Shown here in pieces: positions 54,277 to 63,838 of a stretch of 64,000 bases of DNA. A model generated the notes under the pieces. The model had not been told where the DNA came from, did not search any database, and saw nothing but the letters and a program-made list of their open reading frames with translations. This DNA is from Polyangiaceae bacterium (GTDB lineage Bacteria > Myxococcota_A > Polyangia > Polyangiales > Polyangiaceae). How positions within the stretch are numbered: position 1 is the stretch's first letter; each line of letters starts with the position of its first letter. A program made the position numbers and the translations under genes. The DNA is taken from NCBI GenBank assembly GCA_022842465.1, contig JALHPN010000006.1, positions 1 to 64,000 of the forward strand, read 5' to 3'.

Positions 54277-54415
54277 GTTGCGCGCGCCACAAGAGGGCCG
54301 CGCGGTGCGGCTCACGAACCTGGCGAATGGACCCGCGCACGCGAGCTCGTCGAGACCAGGATCGAGATGGTCAGGCCGGGGGAGTGGTGGCGGATTCCGG
54401 TAGAGTTGCGCTGCG

Positions 54416-56479
54416 ATGGACCTCGCCCTGATCCCAGAACAGAATCTCCTCGAGGCAGGCGCGCTGCCCTACGGAGATCTCGTTCGCTTCGCGACGCGCG
54501 AGGGGCGACGCCCGCGCCCGATCTACCAGATCCACAAGTGGTTCGCGCGGCGCCTCGGGTGCTCGTTCCGCGCCGTGCTCGTTGGCGCGGTCTCGGAGCC
54601 GACGGCCGACTTCTGGAAGGCGTACTACGAGACAGGGAACCTTCAGGGAGTCACCGTCCTCGACCCGTTCGTCGGCGGCGGGACCTCGGTCGTCGAGGCC
54701 GCGCGCCTCGGCGCATCGGCGATCGGCATCGACGTCGACCCCATCGCCTGCGCGGTCACGAACGCCGAGCTGACCGCCGCGACGCTCGAGGACCTGCTAC
54801 CGACGCTGCGCGCACTCCAGGAGCGCGTCGGCAAGAAGCTCGCACCGCTGTACGCCGTGAAGGGCCCCGACGGCACGCAGCTCACCGCCGTCCACTTCTT
54901 CTGGGTCCAGCTCGTCGCGTGCCCGTCGTGCAAGAAGGTCGGCGAGGCCCATCCGAACTACGTCCTCGCCGAGGAGGCGGGCCAGAGACGGTGGGCGTTC
55001 TGCCGGAAGTGCCACGAACCCCACTCGCTGAAGGCGACCCAGAAGAGCTTTTCCTGCACGTCGTGCGAGACGAAGACGGTGCTCGACTCTGCGCCCGTGC
55101 AGAGCGGCACGTACGCCTGCCCGCACTGCGACGAGCGCACACCGCTCATCAGGCTGGGGCGCGAGACCGAGGCGCCGCCGACGTGGCGCCTGTTCGCTAT
55201 CGAAGCGACCCCCCGCACAACGGGCCGTTCCGTGCCGATGAAGGAGCGCGTCTTCCTGAAGGCCGCCGCCGCTCATCAATCGGCCGTCACGCGAGCCACC
55301 AAGGCGCTTCGACAGGAGATCGAGGCCGACCCAGAGTTCCTGCCTCACCACGCCATCGAGGAGAAGCACCGCTCGGACACACGCCTCACGGACTACGGCT
55401 ACCGGCAGTGGTCCCAGCTCTTCAACGACCGTCAGCTTCTGCACCTCGGTCGCCTTGCGCGTGAGATCAAGAAGCTCCCCGAAGACCAGCGCCGCGCCAT
55501 CGGGCTCGCGTTCAGCAACCACCTCACGACCAACTGCATGCTCACGTCCTACGCGGCTGGGTGGCGACGTCTCACGCCGCTCTTCAGCATCAGGGCGTTC
55601 CGGCACGTGCCTCGCCCCGTCGAGCTGAACCCGTGGCTCGAGGGCACGGGCCGCGGCACCTTCCCGAACGCGATCCGTCAGGTGCTGCGCGCGTCGGCGT
55701 TCGCCAAGGCGCCGAAGGAGCCCGCGCGCCGGGGCGGGTTCCGCGAAGTCGAGGCCGTGGCGCCGACGACTGCGCCCAGGGTGTTCAGCGGCAACGCGCG
55801 CGAGCTCACCGACGTCGAGTCGAATTCCGTCGACATGGTGCTCACCGACCCGCCGTACTTCGACAACATCACGTACTCGGAGCTGTCGGACTTCTTCCAG
55901 CCGTGGCTCGAGCACATGGGGCTCGTGCCCGAGGCCGCGAAGCGCCGCGCGCTCGTGAAGCGGGCGCTCAGTGCGCGCCGGAACAACGAGGAGAGCATCG
56001 AGGAGTTCGCCGCGAACCTCGGCGAGGCCTTCGGCGAAGTCCGTCGCGTCCTCAAGCCGCACGGGCTCCTCGCGTTTACGTTCCGGCACAGCACACCCGA
56101 GGGCTGGCTCGCGATGGCGAAGGCACTCGCGCTTGGCGGGCTGAAGCCCGTGCAGGTGCTCCCGATGCCCGGCGAGGCCGGTACGGGGCTGCACACGCAC
56201 GACGGGACGAGCCTCTGGGACGCGGTCCTCGTGTTCCGCAAGCTCCCCACCACGACTCCGACCGAGAACCTGAGCAAGGAGCAGATCGCCGCCGCGCGCG
56301 CCAACGCGCGTCGCTGGCGCGATCGGTTCCGCCGCCAGGATCGGCTTCCGTTCAACGACGCCGACTTCGCCAACCTGTTCCGCGCCTCGCTCATTGGCGC
56401 AAGTCTGGGCCTCTACGGCCACGCAGAGAACGCCGACATCGGCCTTCGCAGCGCACTCGAAAACGTCGTCCAAGGCTGA
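54416..56479 (+). CDS. DUF1156-like DNA methyltransferase with four Cys pairs
   Basis: This 687-aa protein has the N-terminal pattern IYQIHKWFARRLGCSFRAVL and motif I DPFVGGGT (83-90), then GIDVDPIA. Four CxxC pairs (169/172, 196/199, 214/217, 235/238) form two probable zinc ribbons. The catalytic DPPY lies at 478-481 in VLTDPPYFDNITYSELSD. This is an N6-adenine or N4-cytosine methylase of the DUF1156 type, of the kind found in defence islands. It precedes the nuclease-helicase gene by 11 bp and is divergent from the restriction operon, whose HsdM has a separate methylase. Confidence 0.82.
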   Translation: MDLALIPEQNLLEAGALPYGDLVRFATREGRRPRPIYQIHKWFARRLGCSFRAVLVGAVSEPTADFWKAYYETGNLQGVTVLDPFVGGGTSVVEAARLGASAIGIDVDPIACAVTNAELTAATLEDLLPTLRALQERVGKKLAPLYAVKGPDGTQLTAVHFFWVQLVACPSCKKVGEAHPNYVLAEEAGQRRWAFCRKCHEPHSLKATQKSFSCTSCETKTVLDSAPVQSGTYACPHCDERTPLIRLGRETEAPPTWRLFAIEATPRTTGRSVPMKERVFLKAAAAHQSAVTRATKALRQEIEADPEFLPHHAIEEKHRSDTRLTDYGYRQWSQLFNDRQLLHLGRLAREIKKLPEDQRRAIGLAFSNHLTTNCMLTSYAAGWRRLTPLFSIRAFRHVPRPVELNPWLEGTGRGTFPNAIRQVLRASAFAKAPKEPARRGGFREVEAVAPTTAPRVFSGNARELTDVESNSVDMVLTDPPYFDNITYSELSDFFQPWLEHMGLVPEAAKRRALVKRALSARRNNEESIEEFAANLGEAFGEVRRVLKPHGLLAFTFRHSTPEGWLAMAKALALGGLKPVQVLPMPGEAGTGLHTHDGTSLWDAVLVFRKLPTTTPTENLSKEQIAAARANARRWRDRFRRQDRLPFNDADFANLFRASLIGASLGLYGHAENADIGLRSALENVVQG

Positions 56480-56490
56480 TCGGAGACCGA

Positions 56491-59400
56491 ATGCCGAACC
56501 TCTCCAAGCGTACCATCTCGAGCTTTCTCCGCAGCGAGTGCCTGCGACGGTTGAAGCTCGACCTCACCCCGGACACCAACACCTACCAGGCGGAGCGCAC
56601 GTCGTTGAACATGCCGCCTCGCGCAGTCGGCCGTCCGGGCCTGCGGGCGTTGGCAGACGCCGGGACCGAGTGGGAGATCGCGAAGGTCAACGATCTCGTT
56701 TCCACGTTCGGGATCAAGACGACGCTTGGGAACCACGCGGCGCTACCGACGGGTGGAGTGAAGTTCAACAACGCGCCGCTCTCGCAGGTGATCCAACACG
56801 CGGCGCCGGGGACCTTCCTCGTGCAGACGGAGTACTCGGTCGGAGCAACGTTCGAGAACGCGCTCGGCATCGCGGGCTACAGGACCACGTTCAAGCTGGA
56901 CTACGCCGACCTGCGGCCGGATCTCATCCAAGTGCTCGGCATCGGCGCCGCCAAGGAAGAGGTGCTCCCCGATGGGTCCGTGGTGCCGGTCCAGCCGAAC
57001 GACACGCGTATCCCGTTGCGCATCATCGACATCAAGCTGACCGCCGAGCCATCCGTGCCCTATCTCGCCGAGGTCACGTACTACGCGATGACACTCGCGG
57101 GGTGGCTCGCCGACAACAGCCACAACGGCTTCCTGGTCGTCCCTGAAGCAGCAGTGTGGCCGGGCTCGCACGACGCCTCCGAGTTGGTGAAGCTCGACGC
57201 GGTCAAACGGAAGGCAGGGCAGGTTCCCACCCACCAGGAACTGTTTGGCGCTCTTGGCCAAGATCTCGAGATCGTGCCCTTCGGCGTGTTTGCTCCGCGC
57301 CTTCGCCGGTTCTTTCAGAGCGAGCTGCAGACGGTCCTCAGCTCGACGTGGACGAACCTCGAATGGCACGTCGACAACCGCTGCATCGGCTGTGAGTATC
57401 TCGGATACCCGTGGCCGGGCAGCACCACCAGCGATCCGAGGCACTGCTGGCCGACGGCGACCACGCAAGATCACCTGAGCCGCGTTGCGTTCGTGTCGCG
57501 AGGAGCGCGCGGTGCGCTCGTCGACAACAACATCGCGAGCGTTGCTGTCCTTGCAGGCACGGCGTCGTCGAGCCCCGCCTACGACACTCACCACGTCCTG
57601 CGGGCGACGAGGAGCGTGGTTGCGGGGCGAGCCCAGTCGCTCGGAACGCAGCAGGCGTTTGTGCCTCCCCAGACGGGCACATCGGCAGTCATGCCGAAGT
57701 GGACCGATCTCCGAATCTACGTCACGGCCGACTTCGACATCGGCAGCGGCATCTCGGTGGCGTTCGGTGTGAAGGGCCAGTTCTGGGTGCGCCCCGATCG
57801 GGTTCAAGCAGGGCAGCAGCAATCGCAGATGTTCCCGGCGACAGTGTTTCCGATCGACCAGCGCTCTCTGCAGGTCGAGGAACGCGAGCTGCTTCGCCTC
57901 CTCGACGCGGTCTACAAGATGATGCAACAGGCGACGACGGCGGCGCAGAACCCCACCGTTCAAGTCTACCTCTGGGACACGGTCACCTACGAGCATCTGG
58001 TGCGAGTGATCGGTCGGCATCTCCCGGCGATCATCGGAAACAAGCAGCTCAAGCACCTTGCGTGGCTGTTCCCGCCCGAGACTGTGGTCGCGAATCCAGA
58101 CGTGTCCGATCGCAAGTCGCCGCTCACCATCGTGCGCGACGTGGTGCGCGCGATCGTCGCGGCGCCCGTCCCCCACTACTACAGCCTCCTCAACGTTGCG
58201 CGGGAGTACCACTCGACGCACACGCAGGCGCCGTACAACCAGTTCCAAGTTCCCGGCCTCTTTGAGGACCCGCTGTCCGACCAGATTCCCTCCGAGCGCG
58301 CGCACGAGATCTGGTCGAGGGCAACCGGGACGAGGCCTTGGAACGTCCAGCTTCAGCAGCTTGAGCGAACCGTGAAGACGCGGCTCAGCGCGCTCGAAAG
58401 CGTCTCGAAGCGCCTCGAGGACGACCTGCGCCAGCAGCTCAGCCAGACCGCCCCGCGCATCGCCGATCTCGGGCCGCCGACCCTCCCGGCGAAGATGAGC
58501 TACGACGGACGACTTTGGTACGTCTTCGCGAAGCTCAACTCGGCGCTCACCGAGCTCGAAGTGCAGCAGACGCGCGCGATGCCGCCGCACGAACGTGAAG
58601 CACGCTTCCGTTCGGCGCTCCTGACGACGCGCCTGTCGCCGACTGCTGCGGCGCCCCACCTCGCGCGGCTGAACCTCACCGCTGCCACCGGACGCTGGGT
58701 GTACGAATTGGCGCCTGGCTCCCGTGAGGTCCGCGCGCGAGACGGGGACATCAACTTCGCGCTCGCTCCGGTCAACGGCCCCGGCTTCCTCGACAGGACC
58801 TTGGCGCAGGTGACGAACGGCGCAACGCTCCCGCTGCCGGGCAAGTCGACGGCCTACTCACGCATGGAGAAGGTGGCCAGCGTCCATGTGGCGGCAGTGG
58901 ATCGCGACAACGGCGTCATCGTCGTGGACGTGAACGACTACTGGCTCGCCACGCTCACCGCCGCCGAGAACGCGGGGCTGCTCTCGTTTGCGCAGGACGT
59001 AATGCTCGACCCAGTGCATCAGGACTTCCTCCTCGATCGCATGCAGGCGACCCTCAACGCCATCGGCAGCCCGCCGATCGCACAAGCGCTACCGGCGGTC
59101 GCGCAAGCGCTGGGCGGCAAGATGAAGCCGCGCGCAGGCACCGCGTCCCCGGCGGCAGATGTTCTGTGGGACGGTCAGCGCCTCCACGCGACGCAGACCG
59201 GCCGCGTGCTTCCGGCGACCCAGCAGCGACTGACCCAGGGCGGCATCAATCTGAACCCGAGCCAGTGGCAGGCATGGGCGGACTCCCTCTCGCGGCGGCT
59301 GCAACTTGTGTGGGGACCGCCCGGGACCGGCAAGAGCAGCACCCTACGAGCAGTCCTCCTCGGAGCCCTCCATGAAGCTGCGACGCGGGGCGTCCCTGCG

Positions 59401-60744
59401 CGCATCCTGATCTCGGGGCCGACGTACGAGGCCATCGACAACGTTCTCCTCCGCGTCGCGGACGACCTGACGCAGGGCTCTTTGGCTCTGCCGCAGGTGA
59501 CGATCGCGCGCCTCCGCTCTTCTTCACGAGTCGCTTCGCCACGTGTTCCACCGGCGATCGACGTCGTCACTGGGACGCCGCAGCACAAGCAACTGACGAC
59601 GCGCCTCCAGGGAAGCCAAGGGCTAACGCTCGTCGGCGGAACCGTTCACCAGGTCCACCGGCTCCTCGATGGCGCGGGAAGTCCCGTCACGCCGCTGTTC
59701 GACCTCATCGTGCTGGACGAGGCCTCTCAGCTCGACGTCGGCACGTCGACGCTCGCGATCGCCGGGCTCGCGGACAACGGCGGGGTGGTCGTTGCCGGCG
59801 ATCCCAAGCAACTTCCCCCGATCCATCAGGCACAGGCGCCCCTCGGGCTTGAGCCCTACGTTGGGCCGGTGTTCACGTACTTGCAGGAGCGCCACCAGAT
59901 CCCTCCGGCGATCCTCAACACGAACTACCGGTCGAACAACACGATCGTCAGCCTCGGTCAGGCGGCCGGGTATCCTCCCGGGCTGGTCGCGCACTCGGGC
60001 GCGCTTGCACTCGACCTCCTGTCGCCGCCGCCGGCGACGCCGACGGCACCCGCGAACTGGCCCGCACACCTGCACTGGACCCCCGAGTGGGCGACCTTCT
60101 TGAACCCGGCGCAGCCTTGCTCCGTGTTCGTCTACGACGAAGGCCGCAGCAGCCAGTGGAACCCCTTCGAGGCCGACGCGGTCGCCTCGCTCGTTTGGTT
60201 GCTCTCCGGCTGCATGTCTTCACAGCTCGCCAACGAGCTCGATCGCACGGGCACGGTGAAGGCGCCGTCAGCGTCGTCGTACTCGTCCGATGACTTCTGG
60301 AAGTTCGGCGTCGGCGTCGTGACGCCTCACCGAGCGCAGCAGGCACTCGTGGTCAGTGGCCTCCAGCGACTGTTCGGCCCGGCCGTGCCGCCGAGCACGA
60401 TCCGCGAGTCGGTAGATACCGTCGAGCGCTTCCAAGGGCAGCAACGCGACGTGATGATCGCGACGTTCGCTCTCGGCGACCCCGACGCGATCAGCGACGA
60501 GGACGAGTTCCTGCTCAGCCTCAACAGGTTCAACGTCATGGCCTCGCGCGCGAGGGCGAAGCTGATCGTTCTCGTCTCGCGGCAGGTGGTCGATCACCTG
60601 TCTGCTGATCCCGAGGTGCTGCGTGGGTCGGCGCTCCTCAAGACGTACGTCGAGACGTTCTGCTCGAACCACCGCCCGATGACCCTCGGCTTCAACGCGC
60701 CCGCCGGTCTCCGACACGTCACGGGCGAGTTCCGCTGGCGCTGA
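56491..60744 (+). CDS. Cas4/RecB-like nuclease fused to SF1 (Dna2/Upf1-like) helicase
   Basis: This 1417-aa protein starts at an ATG seven bases after GGAG. The N-terminal 330 residues hold a PD-(D/E)xK module: D143, D180-x-K182 (IIDIKLT), E194 and YYAMTLAGWL; a Cys cluster (CIGCEY then DPRHCW) follows at about 308-330 as in Cas4-type iron-sulfur nucleases. The middle 600 residues are unrecognised. The helicase part has Walker A GPPGTGK (942-948), LIVLDEASQ (1076), GDPKQLPPI, NTNYRSNNTI and NVMASRARAKLIVLVSR. Enzymes of this layout unwind and degrade invading DNA. It converges with the HTH gene at 60719 by a 26-bp overlap. Confidence 0.85.
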   Translation: MPNLSKRTISSFLRSECLRRLKLDLTPDTNTYQAERTSLNMPPRAVGRPGLRALADAGTEWEIAKVNDLVSTFGIKTTLGNHAALPTGGVKFNNAPLSQVIQHAAPGTFLVQTEYSVGATFENALGIAGYRTTFKLDYADLRPDLIQVLGIGAAKEEVLPDGSVVPVQPNDTRIPLRIIDIKLTAEPSVPYLAEVTYYAMTLAGWLADNSHNGFLVVPEAAVWPGSHDASELVKLDAVKRKAGQVPTHQELFGALGQDLEIVPFGVFAPRLRRFFQSELQTVLSSTWTNLEWHVDNRCIGCEYLGYPWPGSTTSDPRHCWPTATTQDHLSRVAFVSRGARGALVDNNIASVAVLAGTASSSPAYDTHHVLRATRSVVAGRAQSLGTQQAFVPPQTGTSAVMPKWTDLRIYVTADFDIGSGISVAFGVKGQFWVRPDRVQAGQQQSQMFPATVFPIDQRSLQVEERELLRLLDAVYKMMQQATTAAQNPTVQVYLWDTVTYEHLVRVIGRHLPAIIGNKQLKHLAWLFPPETVVANPDVSDRKSPLTIVRDVVRAIVAAPVPHYYSLLNVAREYHSTHTQAPYNQFQVPGLFEDPLSDQIPSERAHEIWSRATGTRPWNVQLQQLERTVKTRLSALESVSKRLEDDLRQQLSQTAPRIADLGPPTLPAKMSYDGRLWYVFAKLNSALTELEVQQTRAMPPHEREARFRSALLTTRLSPTAAAPHLARLNLTAATGRWVYELAPGSREVRARDGDINFALAPVNGPGFLDRTLAQVTNGATLPLPGKSTAYSRMEKVASVHVAAVDRDNGVIVVDVNDYWLATLTAAENAGLLSFAQDVMLDPVHQDFLLDRMQATLNAIGSPPIAQALPAVAQALGGKMKPRAGTASPAADVLWDGQRLHATQTGRVLPATQQRLTQGGINLNPSQWQAWADSLSRRLQLVWGPPGTGKSSTLRAVLLGALHEAATRGVPARILISGPTYEAIDNVLLRVADDLTQGSLALPQVTIARLRSSSRVASPRVPPAIDVVTGTPQHKQLTTRLQGSQGLTLVGGTVHQVHRLLDGAGSPVTPLFDLIVLDEASQLDVGTSTLAIAGLADNGGVVVAGDPKQLPPIHQAQAPLGLEPYVGPVFTYLQERHQIPPAILNTNYRSNNTIVSLGQAAGYPPGLVAHSGALALDLLSPPPATPTAPANWPAHLHWTPEWATFLNPAQPCSVFVYDEGRSSQWNPFEADAVASLVWLLSGCMSSQLANELDRTGTVKAPSASSYSSDDFWKFGVGVVTPHRAQQALVVSGLQRLFGPAVPPSTIRESVDTVERFQGQQRDVMIATFALGDPDAISDEDEFLLSLNRFNVMASRARAKLIVLVSRQVVDHLSADPEVLRGSALLKTYVETFCSNHRPMTLGFNAPAGLRHVTGEFRWR

Positions 60745-61171
60745 GCTTCGTCCAGGCCGACCGCTGCTCGGCCCACGTCCCCGCGTGGGCCACCGCCCGG
60801 AGGGTCCGCTCGGCCATCGGCTCTGCGCCGTCGACCGCTTCGAGGGCCAGCACCTGCTCCTGGAGGTCGGCGGCCAGCATGAGCAGGTCGAAGAGCTGCG
60901 TGACCCGGGCGCGCGTGAGCCCCAGCTTGCGCGCCAGGGCCGCCTGGTCGGCCACGAGCCCGCGCTCGATGGCGGCCTGCAGGTGGTGCGCGAGGGCGAG
61001 CTGGCGGGCGACCTTGGCGGGGCGTCGCACGGGCTCAGGCTTGTCGGGCGGCGGCGTCGGGGTGAGCTCCACGCTGCGGCTCCGGCGCCAGAAGATCGGC
61101 TCCTCGATCACCCGGTAGTCGCTCGGCGTGTTCTTCCTCGCGCCCTCGTCGCTGGTCTGCCGGTCGCTCAC
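60719..61171 (-). CDS. HTH protein translationally coupled to a serine recombinase
   Basis: This 150-aa protein begins with a GTG overlapping the recombinase stop (GTGA). A ParB/KorB-like helix-turn-helix is seen at ADQAALARKLGLTRARVTQLF. The N-terminus has a basic VRRPAKVARQLALAHHLQAA segment. Myxobacterial recombinase modules often carry such a small DNA-binding gene. It may assist the recombinase or silence the module. Its 3' end overlaps the convergent helicase gene. Confidence 0.72.
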   Translation of the reverse strand: MSDRQTSDEGARKNTPSDYRVIEEPIFWRRSRSVELTPTPPPDKPEPVRRPAKVARQLALAHHLQAAIERGLVADQAALARKLGLTRARVTQLFDLLMLAADLQEQVLALEAVDGAEPMAERTLRAVAHAGTWAEQRSAWTKLSASGTRP

Positions 61172-62712
61172 GCCGCCTCCTTCGTGCCCGCGGCGGCGCC
61201 GAAGTCGATCAGCTCCACGCGGCACGTGCCCTTGTCCTCGTCGACCACCACCCTGTCGATGAGCGCCCGCAGGAAGCGCCCCTGGTTGTCGGGCGACATG
61301 TTCACCCAGACCTTGGCGAAGTCGCGGAGCGCGGCGACGAACCAGGCGTGGTCCTTCCTGGCGATCTCCAGCTCGGCGGCTTCGCGCTCGAGGTCGCGGA
61401 GCTGCTGCTCGCTCGCGGCGAGACGGTCAGCCTCGACGCCGAGCTTCTGCTCGACGAGCTCACGGGCACGTCTGTCGAGGCGCACCAACTCCTCGGTGAG
61501 CCGCGAGGCGGTCGCCGAAGACTCGGCGATCTTCGTCGCCAGCTCCGCGCGAAGCTTGCCGAAGTCCTCGCCCTTGCCGGCGGTGAGCGTCTCGAGGTGC
61601 TTCGCGACGCGCTCGGCAAGCGAGCCGTCGGCGGTCGCGCTCGAGATGCGGGCGACGACGAACTCCTCGAGCGCGGCGGCGGGCAGCGGCCTTCCGGCGC
61701 ACTGGTCCTTGCCGTACTTCTCGCGCCGCGAACACCGGTAGTACCTGTGCGTCTTTCCGGTGGAGGGCTTCGTCGTCGAGCCCGGGCACATCATCTCGCC
61801 GCAGAGCGCGCAGCGCACGAGGCTCCGCAGGACGTAGTCGGGGTTCGTGCCGGTCCACCGCACCACGCGGCTCGTGCCCGCGAGGATGGCCTGGGCGGCG
61901 CGGTAGGTGGACTCCTCGATCAGCGGCGGGTGCTCGCCGGGGTGCAGCTCGTCGCCGTACATCATGAAGCCCGCGTAGATCGGGCTCTTGAGGATGCGGC
62001 CGATGCCCTCCTTCGACCACGCGAGCTTCTTGGTGACCTTGGAGCCGCGCGGCAGGAGCATCCGCTCGTTCAGCAGGTGCGCCACCTTCGCCTGTTGGCG
62101 GTGCATCAGGAACAGGTCGAAGGCCTCGCGGACGACGCGCGCCTCGAGCTCGTTGACGAGGAGCTTCTTGTCCTTCACGGAGTAGCCGTAGGGCACCGGC
62201 CCGCCCGTCCACTTTCCCTTGCGACGGGCGCCGGCGATCTTGTCGCGGGTGCGCTCGCTGATCATCTCGCGTTCGAACTCGGCGAAGGACATCAACATGT
62301 TCATCGTCAGCCGACCCATCGCGTCGGCCGTCGAGAAGTTCTGCGTCACCGAGACGAACGAGGCGCCCGCGGCTCCGAGGCGCTCCATCACCTTCACGAA
62401 GTCGAGGAGCGAGCGCGAGAGGCGGTCGACCTTGTAGACGACGATGACGTCGACCTTGCCCGCCTCGACGTCGGCCATGATGCGCGTGAAGGCGGGGCGA
62501 TCGATATTCGCGCCAGTGAAGCCGCCGTCGTCGTAGCGCTCGTCGACGAGCTTCCAGCCCGGCTGGCGCTGGATGTACGCGAGGCAGGACTCGCGCTGGG
62601 AGTCGAGGGAGTTGAACTCCTGCTCGAGACCCATCGTCGTCGACTTGCGCGTGTAGATGGCGACGCGCCTCGTCTCGGGCTCGACGCTGCTCCTGGTGGG
62701 GCGTCGGCTCAT
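61168..62712 (-). CDS. large serine recombinase (site-specific integrase)
   Basis: This 514-aa protein has catalytic Ser24 in AIYTRKST, the resolvase-domain features DVIVVYKVDRLSRSL and SFAEFEREMISERT, and a recombinase domain with GPVPYGY and YAGFMMYGDEL. A zinc ribbon (CALCGEMMC then YYRCSRREKYGKDQC) and a C-terminal coiled coil (about 385-460) follow. Large serine recombinases integrate phages and ICEs. It overlaps the 60-aa gene upstream by 4 bp and the HTH gene downstream by 4 bp. Size and motif order are typical and intact. Confidence 0.95.
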   Translation of the reverse strand: MSRRPTRSSVEPETRRVAIYTRKSTTMGLEQEFNSLDSQRESCLAYIQRQPGWKLVDERYDDGGFTGANIDRPAFTRIMADVEAGKVDVIVVYKVDRLSRSLLDFVKVMERLGAAGASFVSVTQNFSTADAMGRLTMNMLMSFAEFEREMISERTRDKIAGARRKGKWTGGPVPYGYSVKDKKLLVNELEARVVREAFDLFLMHRQQAKVAHLLNERMLLPRGSKVTKKLAWSKEGIGRILKSPIYAGFMMYGDELHPGEHPPLIEESTYRAAQAILAGTSRVVRWTGTNPDYVLRSLVRCALCGEMMCPGSTTKPSTGKTHRYYRCSRREKYGKDQCAGRPLPAAALEEFVVARISSATADGSLAERVAKHLETLTAGKGEDFGKLRAELATKIAESSATASRLTEELVRLDRRARELVEQKLGVEADRLAASEQQLRDLEREAAELEIARKDHAWFVAALRDFAKVWVNMSPDNQGRFLRALIDRVVVDEDKGTCRVELIDFGAAAGTKEAA

Positions 62713-62891
62713 CGCTCCTCCGGCGCGGTCGCGACGGGCGCGGGCTCGGCCGGCTTTGCCTCTCGCTTCTCGACGAGGGCGACGAGCCGCTCGAGGTTCT
62801 GGTTCAGGCGCGCCAGCTCGCGCACGAGCGACGGCATCGTCGCTTCGTAGAACGTCTGGCCCATGCGGGTGCGGAAGAAGTCGCTGCTCAT
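62709..62891 (-). CDS. 60-aa protein in the recombinase operon
   Basis: This small protein (MSSDFFRTRMGQTFYEAT, then SLVRELARLNQNLERLVALVEK) has a short coiled-coil-like helix. It overlaps the recombinase and DUF2924 genes by 4 bp on each side. The overlaps and the helical heptads argue that it is a real gene. It may serve as a recombinase accessory protein. Confidence 0.6.
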   Translation of the reverse strand: MSSDFFRTRMGQTFYEATMPSLVRELARLNQNLERLVALVEKREAKPAEPAPVATAPEER

Positions 62892-63469
62892 GCCGCGGTC
62901 TCCTCGCTCGCGCCGTCGCCGCGCTTCTTGAGCCCGAAGAAGAGGTAGCCGTTCCAGCGCGTTCCAGCGATCTGCGTCGCGATGGCAGAGAGCGTCTTGT
63001 ACTTTCGGCCCGCGTACTCGAAGCCCTCGACGCAGACCGTCACCTCGTGGGTCTTGCCGTCGAAGACGCGGCTGATGACGGTGCCCGGCGGCGGCACGCG
63101 GGGATCGCGGGGCTCCGTCGCCGCGAGGACCGCCTGCGTCGTCGGCGCCGGGGCGTCGTCGCTCGTCGCGTCGGCCGCGTTCGCGGGCTGCCCGAGCCGC
63201 ATCTGCCAGCGCTCGGGGAGCTGATCGCCGAGCTGCTGGATGCGCGCGATGGCGCCCTGCGACAGGTCGCCCTGGAAGTTCGCCTCGATGCGCCAGGCGA
63301 GGCGCTTCTTCAGGTAGGCCCGGTTCCGCGAGCGGGTGGGCTCGCCGTACAGCTCGCGGTACTTCTCGGCGAGCGCCGGGACGTTCATGGTCTCGAGCGC
63401 GGCGAGCTGGCTCGGCATGTCGTCGAGCCTGCGCATCTCGGCGCGGGATCTCGTGGTCGCTTTGTTCAT
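62888..63469 (-). CDS. DUF2924 protein
   Basis: This 193-aa protein has the DUF2924 plan: LAALETMNVPALAEKYRELYGE, RSRNRAYLKKRLAWRIE, and a C-terminal winged-helix-like domain with PPPGTVISRVFDGKTHEVTV, GFEYAGRKYKTLSAIA and TGTRW-like AGTRWNGYLFFGL. DUF2924 genes regularly accompany recombinases in phage-like or integrative elements; the function is unknown but DNA binding is likely. GGAGG lies just before the ATG. It overlaps the 60-aa gene by 4 bp. Confidence 0.85.
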   Translation of the reverse strand: MNKATTRSRAEMRRLDDMPSQLAALETMNVPALAEKYRELYGEPTRSRNRAYLKKRLAWRIEANFQGDLSQGAIARIQQLGDQLPERWQMRLGQPANAADATSDDAPAPTTQAVLAATEPRDPRVPPPGTVISRVFDGKTHEVTVCVEGFEYAGRKYKTLSAIATQIAGTRWNGYLFFGLKKRGDGASEETAA

Positions 63470-63570
63470 CGTGCCTCCGTGGTTCGCGAGAGCACCGTGC
63501 CCGCGCGCTTCGGGCATGACGGCTTCTTCCCCGGTGGAAGACAAGGCGAGAGCCCGCGAGAGCGCCGACC

Positions 63571-63756
63571 TCACGACGCACCTCCGATTGCTGCTTCTCG
63601 TCGTGCGCGGTGCTCGCGCCGCCACATGTCGAGCAGCGTCTTGGCGAGGATGGACGCGGCCTCGTCGAGGCGGCGCTCACGGTCGGCGCGGCGCTCCTCG
63701 GCGCTCTCGGTGGCAGGTTCGGCCGCGCTCGCGGGCGGCGTCAGGATCGCGTTCAT
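63571..63756 (-). CDS. 61-aa protein of the recombinase module
   Basis: This small protein (MNAILTPPASAAEPATESAE, then LDEAASILAKTLLDMWRREH) begins opposite the XRE-type gene. It is the first gene of the minus cluster; 101 bp separate it from the DUF2924 gene. A 20-bp palindrome lies 82 bp upstream. It could be a small regulator or antirepressor. Confidence 0.5.
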   Translation of the reverse strand: MNAILTPPASAAEPATESAEERRADRERRLDEAASILAKTLLDMWRREHRARREAAIGGAS

Positions 63757-63838
63757 GGGACGGAAAACGCGGTCCCGATGGGCGCGGTGGGACAGGGAGA
63801 TCATCCACTGCCTGATCCCTCTTGCGCCGGGTGTGCAT

